Source: Pseudomonas proteolytica (GTDB lineage: Bacteria > Pseudomonadota > Gammaproteobacteria > Pseudomonadales > Pseudomonadaceae). From it: a DNA stretch of 64,000 nt. The stretch lies in the NCBI RefSeq assembly GCF_007858275.1, contig NZ_VFEV01000002.1:186001-250000 (forward strand). The letters run 5' to 3'. Both the position numbers and the translations under genes were made by a program. Of this stretch, positions 29,949 through 38,456 are shown piece by piece; positions within the stretch are counted from its first letter, which is position 1, and every line of letters begins with the position of its first letter. Under the pieces are notes generated by a model. It made no database searches and was not told the origin of the DNA. It was given only the letters and a program-made list of their open reading frames with translations.

Positions 29949-30095
29949 GCCCCAGGCCTGAAAATCAGACGCAAAGGTAAATTTTCAGACTCCCGCGCAG
30001 AACTCCCTCTCCCCAGGCAAGGCGCTCCCTGCGCCTTTCTCACACACTCGGCTCTAACGCTATCGCGCTGCATAACAACAAGAGCCGCGAAAAAA
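29947..30095 (+). promoter_or_regulatory. Leader and regulatory region of hmfA
   Basis: Three dyads stand in this leader. CTGAAAAT (29958-29965) and ATTTTCAG (29981-29988) are perfect 8-base arms. AAGGCGC (30019-30025) and GCGCCTT (30031-30037) are perfect 7-base arms with a 5-base loop. CGGCTCT (30049-30055) and AGAGCCG (30081-30087) are perfect 7-base arms just before the ATG at 30096. A decayed copy of this region lies at 50199-50345. They may bind the LysR or AraC regulators of the cluster. Confidence 0.5.
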
Positions 30096-33095
30096 ATGAC
30101 CAGTTTCCAACCTGCTACCGAAAGCCAGACCGGCCACATTGGCGCCCGTCAGACCCGTGTCGAGGACGCCGCATTGTTGCGTGGCCTGGGCTGCTATGCC
30201 GATGACGCTGCGATCCCTCCGGGCACGCTACATGCGGCGATCATCCGTTCACCCCACGCTCATGCGCGGATTACCTCGGTGGACTTTTCCAGAGCGCTGC
30301 TGATGAAAGGCGTGCACGGTGTGCTGGTCGGCGAAGACGTCAAACGCTGGGCGCTGCCGTTTCCGGTGGGTGTGCGTCAGCCGATGGAGCACTGGTGCGT
30401 CGCCGTCGACAAGGTGCGTTATGTCGGAGAGCCGGTGGCCGTGGTGATCGCCGAGAGCCGCTACCTGGCCGAGGACGCCATCGAAGGTGTGCGCGTTGAA
30501 TACGAGCCGCTGCCCCCGATCATCGATCCTGAACTGGCCACCGCCGAACAGGCGCCGATCCTGCACGAAGCTGTCGGCAGCAACGTGGTCAACGAACGGC
30601 GCTTTCGTTATGGCGAGCCGGAGCAGGCGTTCGAGCAGGCGCCGCACAAGGTCTCGCTCAAAGTGAAGTTTCCGCGCAGTTCCTGCACACCCATCGAATG
30701 CTATGTGGTGCTGGCTCAGTACGAGCGCGCCACCGGCATTTATGACGTGCTCGCCAATTTCCAGGGTCCCTATGCGTTGCACACGGTCATGGCGCGCGCA
30801 CTGAATGTGCCCGGCAACCGCTTGCGTTTGCGCACGCCGAAAGATTCCGGCGGCAGCTTTGGCATCAAGCAGGGCGTGTTCCCTTACGTGGTGATGATGG
30901 GCCTAGCGTCACGCAAGGTCGGCGCACCGGTGAAATGGGTCGAGGACCGTCTGGAACATCTTCAGGGGGCTTCTTCTGCGACCAATCGGGTGACCGAAAT
31001 TGAAGCGGCAGTAGAAGCCGATGGCCGCATCACCGCTTTGCGTTATGACCAGATCGACGACTGTGGTGCCTACCTGAGAGCGCCCGAACCGGCGACGTTC
31101 TACCGCATGCACGGCAACCTGACGGGGGCCTATGCAATCCGCAATTTGCAAGTGCGCAACCGGGTGGTGCTGACCAACAAAACCCCTTCAGGCCTGAACC
31201 GTGGTTTTGGTGGCCCGCAGGTGTATTTTGCCCTGGAGCGGCTGCTGCAACACATCGCCGTGCAGTTGAAGCTTGATCCGTTGGACGTGATCCGCCGCAA
31301 CCTGGTGCCGGCCGATGCCTTCCCTTATCGCGCGGCCGCCGGTGCGTTGCTCGACTCCGGCAATTACCAGGCAGGCATTGCCTTGGCGGCGGCTGATGGC
31401 GGTCTCGACGAGTTGCTCAAGCGTCGTGATCAGGCGCGTGCCGAAGGCCGAATCTATGGCATCGGTTATGCCGCCGTCATCGAACCGTCGATTTCCAACA
31501 TGGGTTACATCACCACCGCGATGACACCCGAAGAGCGACGCAAGGCCGGTCCGAAAAACGGCGCTGTCGCAACCGCAACCATCAACGTCGGCCCATTGGG
31601 TGACGTCAGTGTGCACGTGTCCTCGGCACCGCAAGGGCAGGGCCATCAAACCACGGTCGCTCAGGTCGTCGCCGAAGTGCTCGGGGTTGCGCTGGAGTCC
31701 ATCGTGGTCAACGTCGAACTGGATACCCAGAAGGACGCTTGGTCGATTGCCTCGGGCAACTATTCCAGCCGCTTCGCCGGTGCTGTGGCTGGTGCCGTCT
31801 ACAAGGCAGCGCTGAAGATCCGTGATCGCCTCGCCGCGATTGCCGCCGAGCAATTGCAGGCCAGTCCCGAGGATATTCGTTTCGCGGGCGGCAAGATTTT
31901 TGTGGTCAATGGCGGGGCGGTGGCGCCATTCCATCGGATTGCCGGTGCGACCCACTGGTCGCCGGGCCTGCTGCCGGAAGGTGAAAGCGGCGGTCTGCGC
32001 GAAACCGCCTTCTGGAGCCCGCCGCAATTGGTGGCACCGGACGACCAGGATCAGGTCAATAGCTCGCTGTGCTACGGCTTTGTCTTCGACATCTGTGGTC
32101 TGGAAATCGACCGCATGACCGGCGAGATCCACATCGATCGCTACGTCACCTGTCATGACGCCGGCCGCCTGCTCAACCCGGCGCTGGTCGATGGCCAGAT
32201 TCGTGGTGGCTTTACCCAGGGCCTCGGCGCGGCACTGATGGAAGAGTTCGCCTATGGCGAGGACGGCAGCTTCCTCTCTGGCACATTCGCCGATTATCTG
32301 GTGCCGACCGCACCGGAAGCGATCGAACCGGTGATCCTTCACATGGAAACGCCATCGCCATTCACCCCACTGGGCGCCAAGGGGGTGGGCGAGGGTAACA
32401 ATATGAGCACGCCGGTATGCATCGCCAACGCGGTGGCCGACGCCCTTGGTCGCTCGGACATTCGTCTGCCACTGACGCCATCAAAAGTACGCACGCTCAT
32501 CGGGATTGACGAGCCGCCACGGCCCGCGGGGATGGAGCCCGATGAAAACCTGGACGCGGAACCTGCCGCTGGACCGGCACTGCGGGCCAACGACGCGGTG
32601 GTGATTCCTGCTTCGCCGCAACAGGTCTTCGATACCTTGCTCGACCCGCAAACGCTGGCAGCGATCATTCCCGGTTGTCACGACCTCGTGCTTGAAGGTG
32701 AAAACCGTTATCGCGCAGACGTCACCGTCGGCGTCGGCATGATCCGCGCGCGCTTCGAGGCCAAGGTTGCCCTGAGTGATCTGGACCCTCCGTATTCATT
32801 GCGTCTGTCCGGTTCCGGCAGCAGCTCGATGGGTTCGGCCCAGGGGCAGGCCAAGGTGCGTTTCGTCGAACTGGAAAATGGCCACACGCGTCTGGAATAC
32901 CAATACCAGGTGGCGGTCAGCGGCAAAGTCGCCGCAGTCGGCGGCCGAATGTTGCAAGGGGCCTCGAAAGTGATCATCGGACAAATATTTACTCGCCTGT
33001 CACAACGGGTCAGCGGCCGAGCCATCTCCACCGGCTGGTGGGCGCGGATGCGGGCCTCGCTTGGCGCGCTGTTTGGCAAGGGAGGTGCGCAATGA
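30096..33095 (+). CDS. hmfA: 2-furoyl-CoA dehydrogenase large (molybdopterin) subunit with C-terminal CoxG domain
   Basis: A 999-residue xanthine dehydrogenase-family subunit carrying the molybdenum cofactor. Residues about 20-130 are the hammerhead domain (GHIGARQTRVEDAALLRG), 140-790 the cofactor-binding domains (GSFGIKQGVF, SGLNRGFGGPQ, GQGHQTTVAQV, LGAKGVGEGNN). Residues about 830-965 form an SRPBCC/CoxG domain (VFDTLLDPQTLAAIIPGC), usually a separate protein. The segment that is AYXCSFR in true CO dehydrogenase is different here. With hmfB, hmfC, an acyl-CoA synthetase and a crotonase next to it, the best fit is hydroxylation of 2-furoyl-CoA to 5-hydroxy-2-furoyl-CoA. The large-subunit/FAD/2Fe-2S order matches Cupriavidus hmfABC. 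Confidence 0.8.
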   Translation: MTSFQPATESQTGHIGARQTRVEDAALLRGLGCYADDAAIPPGTLHAAIIRSPHAHARITSVDFSRALLMKGVHGVLVGEDVKRWALPFPVGVRQPMEHWCVAVDKVRYVGEPVAVVIAESRYLAEDAIEGVRVEYEPLPPIIDPELATAEQAPILHEAVGSNVVNERRFRYGEPEQAFEQAPHKVSLKVKFPRSSCTPIECYVVLAQYERATGIYDVLANFQGPYALHTVMARALNVPGNRLRLRTPKDSGGSFGIKQGVFPYVVMMGLASRKVGAPVKWVEDRLEHLQGASSATNRVTEIEAAVEADGRITALRYDQIDDCGAYLRAPEPATFYRMHGNLTGAYAIRNLQVRNRVVLTNKTPSGLNRGFGGPQVYFALERLLQHIAVQLKLDPLDVIRRNLVPADAFPYRAAAGALLDSGNYQAGIALAAADGGLDELLKRRDQARAEGRIYGIGYAAVIEPSISNMGYITTAMTPEERRKAGPKNGAVATATINVGPLGDVSVHVSSAPQGQGHQTTVAQVVAEVLGVALESIVVNVELDTQKDAWSIASGNYSSRFAGAVAGAVYKAALKIRDRLAAIAAEQLQASPEDIRFAGGKIFVVNGGAVAPFHRIAGATHWSPGLLPEGESGGLRETAFWSPPQLVAPDDQDQVNSSLCYGFVFDICGLEIDRMTGEIHIDRYVTCHDAGRLLNPALVDGQIRGGFTQGLGAALMEEFAYGEDGSFLSGTFADYLVPTAPEAIEPVILHMETPSPFTPLGAKGVGEGNNMSTPVCIANAVADALGRSDIRLPLTPSKVRTLIGIDEPPRPAGMEPDENLDAEPAAGPALRANDAVVIPASPQQVFDTLLDPQTLAAIIPGCHDLVLEGENRYRADVTVGVGMIRARFEAKVALSDLDPPYSLRLSGSGSSSMGSAQGQAKVRFVELENGHTRLEYQYQVAVSGKVAAVGGRMLQGASKVIIGQIFTRLSQRVSGRAISTGWWARMRASLGALFGKGGAQ

Positions 33096-33898
33096 AACCG
33101 GCTGCTTTCGATTACGTTCGGGCTGACACTCGTCGTCAGGTGGTTGAACTGCTCGCCGAGTACGGCCAGGAGGCTCGCATCATCGCCGGTGGCCAATCGC
33201 TGATGGCGGTGCTGAACATGCGCCTGGCTCAACCCAAGTTGCTGATCGACATCAATCATGTGGCTGAACTGGCCTATATCGAACTGCGCAAGGATTGCCT
33301 GGCCGTAGGCGCCGGGGTACGACAGGCGCAACTGCTGGCGCGTTCGACCCTGATGGACGAGGTGCCTTTACTGGCACTGGCGATGCCCTGGATCGGCCAC
33401 TTCCAGACGCGTAATCGCGGCACGGTCTGCGGTTCGGTGGCTCACGCCGACCCCAGCGCCGAGTTGCCGCTGTGCCTGGTGACGCTGGGCGGTGAGATCG
33501 TTCTGGAGTCGAAAAAAGGCAAGCGCATCGTCAAGGCTGCCGACTTCTTCCAAGGCATTCTCACCACCGACAAGCGTGCAGATGAGCTGGTTGTCGAGGT
33601 GCGTTTTCCGCTCAAGAGCGAAGGCATCACTTATCGCTTCCGCGAAATCGCCATGCGCCACGGCGACTTTGCAATTGTCTCCCTGGCCGCGGCCATTGGC
33701 GCGGACCAGGTCGAGCTTGGCATCGGCGGGGTCGCCGACCGTCCGCAACGTCGCAGTCTGCCTCGTGGTGCGGCATTGCCGGACGCGCTCAATCAAACCG
33801 CCTGGTCGCTTGATGCACAGGACGACGTGCAGGCCAGCGCTGCCTATCGCCGCCAACTGATTCGCGAGCTGGGTCATCAGCTGATTGAAGGAGTCTGA
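33092..33898 (+). CDS. hmfB: 2-furoyl-CoA dehydrogenase FAD-binding subunit
   Basis: A 268-residue CoxM-type flavoprotein. FAD motifs are AGGQSLMAVLNMRL (residues about 33-46) and RNRGTVCGSVAHADPSAELP (about 108-127). The ATG overlaps the hmfA stop (ATGA), so translation is coupled. It passes electrons between the 2Fe-2S subunit and the acceptor. Confidence 0.82.
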   Translation: MKPAAFDYVRADTRRQVVELLAEYGQEARIIAGGQSLMAVLNMRLAQPKLLIDINHVAELAYIELRKDCLAVGAGVRQAQLLARSTLMDEVPLLALAMPWIGHFQTRNRGTVCGSVAHADPSAELPLCLVTLGGEIVLESKKGKRIVKAADFFQGILTTDKRADELVVEVRFPLKSEGITYRFREIAMRHGDFAIVSLAAAIGADQVELGIGGVADRPQRRSLPRGAALPDALNQTAWSLDAQDDVQASAAYRRQLIRELGHQLIEGV

Positions 33899-33900
33899 AC

Positions 33901-34401
33901 ATGCGTGTAACTGCCGACCAAACCTTTGCGATTCGCCTGGAACTCAATGGCCGCTCCCGTGAAGCCCTGGCTGAACCGCGGACCCAACTCTGCGACTTCC
34001 TGCGCCACGACCTCGGTGCCACCGGCGTCCATGTCGGATGTGAACACGGCGTCTGCGGTGCCTGCACGGTGCTGGTGGACGGGGTCGCCATGCGTTCCTG
34101 CCTGATGCTAGCGGTACAGGGGCACGAGCGGCGTATCGAGACTGTCGAGTCCCTGGCTGACGACGACACGCTGAGCGACCTGCAACAAGCTTTTCGTCGT
34201 CATCACGCCTTGCAGTGCGGCTTTTGCACAGCGGGCATTCTCATGTCCTGCGTGGATTTCCTCGAACGGGTACCCAACCCGGACGAGACCCAGGTACGCG
34301 ACATGCTTTCGGGGCATCTATGTCGCTGCACCGGCTACACCGGCATCGTCCAGGCCGTGCTCGAAGTCGCTGCCCAGCGCCAAACGAACAAAGGGGTATA
34401 A
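33901..34401 (+). CDS. hmfC: 2-furoyl-CoA dehydrogenase 2Fe-2S subunit
   Basis: A 166-residue protein with two [2Fe-2S] clusters. The plant-ferredoxin-type motif is GCEHGVCGACTVLVDG with a distal cysteine, and the helical domain has QCGFCTAGI and HLCRCTGYTG. It starts two bases after hmfB and ends five bases before hmfD. Confidence 0.84.
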   Translation: MRVTADQTFAIRLELNGRSREALAEPRTQLCDFLRHDLGATGVHVGCEHGVCGACTVLVDGVAMRSCLMLAVQGHERRIETVESLADDDTLSDLQQAFRRHHALQCGFCTAGILMSCVDFLERVPNPDETQVRDMLSGHLCRCTGYTGIVQAVLEVAAQRQTNKGV

Positions 34402-34406
34402 CAAAA

Positions 34407-35945
34407 ATGTTCGATCTCGGACGCAGTTTCCTCGCTGCCGTTGAACGCCGACCGCACGCCGTGGCGGTCAGTGACGGTGCGTTGAAGAAAACCTATGAAG
34501 ACTGGTTCGTTGATATCCAGAGCGCCGCTTGGGGCTTGCAATGCCTCGGGCTGCAACGCGGTGATCGACTGCTGGTAGCGATGCAAAACCGCTGGCAGAT
34601 GGCAACCCTGCATTGGGCCTGTCAGTTTGCGGGCATCGTCATGACCCCCTTGAACTGGCGTTCGACTGCCGAGGAACTGGGCTACTGCATCGAAGATGCG
34701 CAAATCCGTGCGGTGGCTTACGACGACGCTACCGTGACTGTCGTGGCCGGTTGCAGCGCCGCCACAAGGCTGCCACGGATCGCCGCCGGACTCCGTGCCG
34801 CCAACACCGATCTGAGTTTCGAGGAACTGTGTTCGCAGACCCCCTCCGGCATCATTTTGCAGGCCGACGCCGAAGACATTTCACTGTTGCTGTACACCTC
34901 CGGAACCACCAGCAAGCCCAAGGGCGTGCCCCGTCGGCACCGTTGTGAGCGCGCCGCGGCGGTTGCCCACGTAGCGCAAAACCTCTACCGCCAGAACGAG
35001 TGCACGCTAGGTGTCATGCCGCTTTACCACACCATGGGCGTTCGATCGCTGCTGTCCATGGCGCTGATCGACGGACATTTCGTCTGTGTGCCGAAGTTTG
35101 ACGTGGAAGCCACGCTGCAGGCCATCGAGCGGGAAAAGGTCAGCAATCTGTACTTGGTGCCGACGCTCTACCACATGCTCATCGAACACCCGGCCTTTGC
35201 CCGCGAGCGAGTAGCCAGTGTGGAGAAGATCGGCTTTGCCGGTGCGCCGATGAGCGACGGTTTGATGCGTCGCGTCGAGCAGGCGTTCCAGCCGCAATTG
35301 TTCGTCAATCATTACGGCAGCTCGGAGATCTACACCTTCACCATCGACCAGCAAGCCAGCCGCAAACCCGGTTCGTCAGGGCGCAGTGCAATGAACCAGC
35401 GCGTGCGCGTGGTGCCGATCGATGCTGAAACAGCCGACGTGCAGGTCAACCCATTGGAGGAGGGCCAGATCATCGCCGACCTGGCGAGTGACGAGGCGTT
35501 CGAAGGCTACCTGAACCGCCCTGAAGCGACCGCCAAGGCGTTGCGTGACGGATGGTATTTCACCGGTGACATCGGCTACTTCGATCTGGAGGGCGATCTG
35601 TTCGTCACGGGTCGTGTCGATGACTTGATCATCACCGGCGGCGAAAACGTCAGCCCGGCAGAAATAGAAAACATGCTCTCTCTGCACCCGGCGGTGGAAG
35701 AGGTGGTGGTGGTCGGTCTGCCCGACGAGCAATGGGGCAAGATTATTGCCGCGTTTATCAAGCTGCGCGCTGAGGTCTCGGAAGGCGACCTCGATGCCCA
35801 TTGCATCGCTTCGGGCCTGGCCAAATTCAAGCGGCCACGGCGTTACCAGTTCATCGACCAGATTCCCAAATCTCCAGTGGGCAAGGTGCTGCGGCGCGTG
35901 CTGCTGGCCCAATTTCAGGAACAGGCCTTGAAGGCCATCAGCTAA
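34407..35945 (+). CDS. hmfD: 2-furoyl-CoA synthetase (ANL acyl-CoA ligase)
   Basis: A 512-residue AMP-forming ligase that would activate 2-furoate with CoA and ATP. The P-loop is LLYTSGTTSKPKGVP, the A8 region is FVTGRVDDLIITGGENVSPAE, and the catalytic lysine is in KSPVGKVLRR near the C-terminus. The ATG at 34407 gives MFDLGRSFLAAVERRP; longer in-frame extensions upstream lie in hmfC. The specific substrate is inferred from its place between hmfC and hmfE. Confidence 0.8.
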   Translation: MFDLGRSFLAAVERRPHAVAVSDGALKKTYEDWFVDIQSAAWGLQCLGLQRGDRLLVAMQNRWQMATLHWACQFAGIVMTPLNWRSTAEELGYCIEDAQIRAVAYDDATVTVVAGCSAATRLPRIAAGLRAANTDLSFEELCSQTPSGIILQADAEDISLLLYTSGTTSKPKGVPRRHRCERAAAVAHVAQNLYRQNECTLGVMPLYHTMGVRSLLSMALIDGHFVCVPKFDVEATLQAIEREKVSNLYLVPTLYHMLIEHPAFARERVASVEKIGFAGAPMSDGLMRRVEQAFQPQLFVNHYGSSEIYTFTIDQQASRKPGSSGRSAMNQRVRVVPIDAETADVQVNPLEEGQIIADLASDEAFEGYLNRPEATAKALRDGWYFTGDIGYFDLEGDLFVTGRVDDLIITGGENVSPAEIENMLSLHPAVEEVVVVGLPDEQWGKIIAAFIKLRAEVSEGDLDAHCIASGLAKFKRPRRYQFIDQIPKSPVGKVLRRVLLAQFQEQALKAIS

Positions 35946-35964
35946 TCATCCAGAGGACACTCCC

Positions 35965-36768
35965 ATGCAACAACAAGCGATCCAGCAATTTCTCGACACC
36001 CAGTTCGATGGCTTCCAGGTTGACGTTGATGTGTCTCGCGAGCGCGCTGACATCATCCTCAACCGGGCGCCGTTGAACGTCATTTCCATGGGGCAGCGCG
36101 ATCAACTGCGCCTGGTCTTCGAAGCCCTCGATGCACACAAAGACGTGCGCGTCATCGTGCTGCGCTCGGTGGGTGAACACTTCTCCAGCGGCGGCGACAT
36201 CAAGGGCTTTCTCGAAGCATCGCCGGAGCACGTTTCGAAGCTGGCCTGGAATGTCGCGGCACCGGCACGTTGCGAAAAACCGGTGATCGTTGCCAACCGT
36301 GGTTACACCTTCGGCGTCGGCTTCGAACTGTCCCTGGCCTGCGATTTCCGCATCGCTTCGCAAACCACTCGCTACGCCCTGCCTGAGCAGAACCTGGGGC
36401 AGATCCCGGGCTCGGGTGGCTCCGCGCGCCTGCAGAAAATCATCGGCATCACCCGCACCAAGCACATGGTGATGCGCGCCAAACGCATCACGGGCGACCA
36501 GGCCTATGCTTGGGGTATCGCGACCGAGGTCGTGCCGGACACCGAACTGGAAAGCACCGTCGATGCGCTGGTCGATGAACTGCGGCGCTTCTCGCCGCTG
36601 GCTCAGCGCACGGCGAAAAAACTGATCAACGACAACGAAGACGCACCGCTGACCGTCGCGATCGAAATGGAAGGCCACTGCTACAGCCGCCTGCGTAGCT
36701 CCAAGGACTTCAAGGAAGGCGTTGAAGCGTTTCACAGCAAGCGTGCGGCCGTGTTTATCGGCGAGTAA
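35965..36768 (+). CDS. hmfE: 2-oxoglutaroyl-CoA hydrolase (crotonase family)
   Basis: A 267-residue enoyl-CoA hydratase/isomerase-fold protein. The oxyanion-hole motif is FSSGGDIKGFLEA and the second is GVGFELSLACDFRIAS. In the hmf pathway this member releases CoA from 2-oxoglutaroyl-CoA, producing 2-oxoglutarate for the citric acid cycle. GGACAC... precedes the ATG. It closes the hmfABCDE unit. Confidence 0.78.
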   Translation: MQQQAIQQFLDTQFDGFQVDVDVSRERADIILNRAPLNVISMGQRDQLRLVFEALDAHKDVRVIVLRSVGEHFSSGGDIKGFLEASPEHVSKLAWNVAAPARCEKPVIVANRGYTFGVGFELSLACDFRIASQTTRYALPEQNLGQIPGSGGSARLQKIIGITRTKHMVMRAKRITGDQAYAWGIATEVVPDTELESTVDALVDELRRFSPLAQRTAKKLINDNEDAPLTVAIEMEGHCYSRLRSSKDFKEGVEAFHSKRAAVFIGE

Positions 36769-36962
36769 ATGCGTACCGGCGAGCAGGCCCGGGAGCATGT
36801 CGGCAACGGCGTGCGCCTCTACGGAGCAGGGCCTGCCGCCCCTTCACTGAGACTGATAGGACGCATCAATATTCGTTAATGGAAAACCTGTTGCGGGGCT
36901 CTTAGGGTGAGATCGGCTGCACCGAAATCCGTCCAATAAATATAAAAATCGGAGTTCCACTT

Positions 36963-38381
36963 ATGGCTTCTAGCTGGCTGGTATTAACCATCGTGGCCGC
37001 CTACATGGTGGTCTTGGCGTTGATCAGTTTCTGGGTTCGACGCTCTACACAAAGCGCGAAAAACTTCACAACAGGAGGCAAGGACTTTCCGGCGATGCTG
37101 ATCGGTTTTCTGATGATGTCCGAGTTCATCGGCACTACCGCGAGCATTGGTACGGCCCAGGCGGGTTACACCTATGGCATTTCCGCTGCCTGGAACATCG
37201 CCGCCCTGGGCGTCGGGTTCGTGATCTTCTCCATGCTGTTGGCGAAGAAGTACAAAGACCTCGGCGAGAACACCATTTCCGGGGCGCTGGCCCGCACTTA
37301 CGGCGAGCCGGTACGCTTCGCGACGTCAGTGATCATGATCTGCGCGCTGTCGATCGTTGCGGTCTCGATCTATGCCAGCGGCGGGGCCGTGCTCGCGACC
37401 TTGCTGGGCATCGAGCGGACTTCGGCGATCATCATCGTCGGTATTGTTTCGGTGCTGTATGTCGGCATCGGCGGCATGCGTTCAGTTATCTATACCAACG
37501 TCTTGCACGCGATAATGATGTACGCCGGGATCGTCCTCGCCCTGGGTTTTGCCTTGAGCAAGATTGGCGGCATGGGCGAGTTGGTGGCGCGACTGCCAGC
37601 GCCGATGTTCGAAGTCGACAACGTCGGTTGGCCGAAGATTTTCGCCTGGCTGGTGGCCGGTATCGGCGCGACGTTCGCCACCCAGTACGTGGTGCAGGCA
37701 GTGAATACCGTCAGTGACGGGCGCAAGGCCCAACATGCGAGTTTCTACTGTGCATTGATGTTGATTCCCTACGGCCTGATCGCTGCGATGGTGGGGATGT
37801 GCAGCGCGGTGTTGTTTCCGCAGATTCCCTCGTTGCAGGCCTTTCCGCAAATCCTCGGGCACATGCACGAATGGATGGCCGGGATCGTCGTCGCGGGACT
37901 GGCCGGGGCGCTGTTCGGCACCATGGCCGCGCTCACCATGGGCATCGCCACATTGTTGCTCAAGGACTTCTATCAGCCGTTCTTCAACCCCCGAGGGAAT
38001 GATCGCAAGAATCTCAACTTTGCCCGGACCGCGACCATCGTCGCCGGCCTGCTGCCCATCGCACTGGCGCTGTACGCCTCCGACGTTCTGGTGGTGACCT
38101 TCCTCGCCAAGGCCTTGCGCGCTTCACTCGCGGTGCTGGTGCTGATGGTGTTTTACGCGCCGACATTCGGCACGCGGCAGGGTGCGTTCATCAGCATCAT
38201 CGCGTCACTGATCATCACCATCGGCTGGTTCCTGATGGGCAATCCCTATGGCATCGACAACGCCTACATCGCACTGGCCACGCCGCTCGTGATCATGACC
38301 TTGAGCCATTTGCTGCGCGGTGGCAAACCCGAACATGCCGACAGCACCAGGCCCGTCAGTGCGAGCACTACCGGAAACTGA
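36963..38381 (+). CDS. Sodium:solute symporter family (SSS) transporter
   Basis: A 472-residue inner-membrane protein with about 13 hydrophobic segments and the SSS core (GGKDFPAMLIGFLMMSEFIG in TM2, GGMRSVIYTNVLHAIMMYAG in mid-protein). CGGAG precedes the ATG. A 190-base gap with an AT-rich stretch upstream could hold its own promoter. The position between hmfE and hmfF suggests uptake of a furan acid or related carboxylate with sodium, which is inference. Confidence 0.85.
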   Translation: MASSWLVLTIVAAYMVVLALISFWVRRSTQSAKNFTTGGKDFPAMLIGFLMMSEFIGTTASIGTAQAGYTYGISAAWNIAALGVGFVIFSMLLAKKYKDLGENTISGALARTYGEPVRFATSVIMICALSIVAVSIYASGGAVLATLLGIERTSAIIIVGIVSVLYVGIGGMRSVIYTNVLHAIMMYAGIVLALGFALSKIGGMGELVARLPAPMFEVDNVGWPKIFAWLVAGIGATFATQYVVQAVNTVSDGRKAQHASFYCALMLIPYGLIAAMVGMCSAVLFPQIPSLQAFPQILGHMHEWMAGIVVAGLAGALFGTMAALTMGIATLLLKDFYQPFFNPRGNDRKNLNFARTATIVAGLLPIALALYASDVLVVTFLAKALRASLAVLVLMVFYAPTFGTRQGAFISIIASLIITIGWFLMGNPYGIDNAYIALATPLVIMTLSHLLRGGKPEHADSTRPVSASTTGN

Positions 38382-38456
38382 ATCCCGACGATTCAAACGG
38401 GCATGCCATCGGGGTGACCGGGCATGCCACCAAAACAATAATGATGAGGTAAGGCC

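Noticed and set aside
30096..34401. CO dehydrogenase (coxLMS) reading of the molybdenum hydroxylase genes
   Set aside because: The large subunit lacks the AYXCSFR active-site loop of form I enzymes, and the neighbours are a CoA ligase, a crotonase and a UbiD/UbiX pair, which fit the furoyl-CoA pathway.
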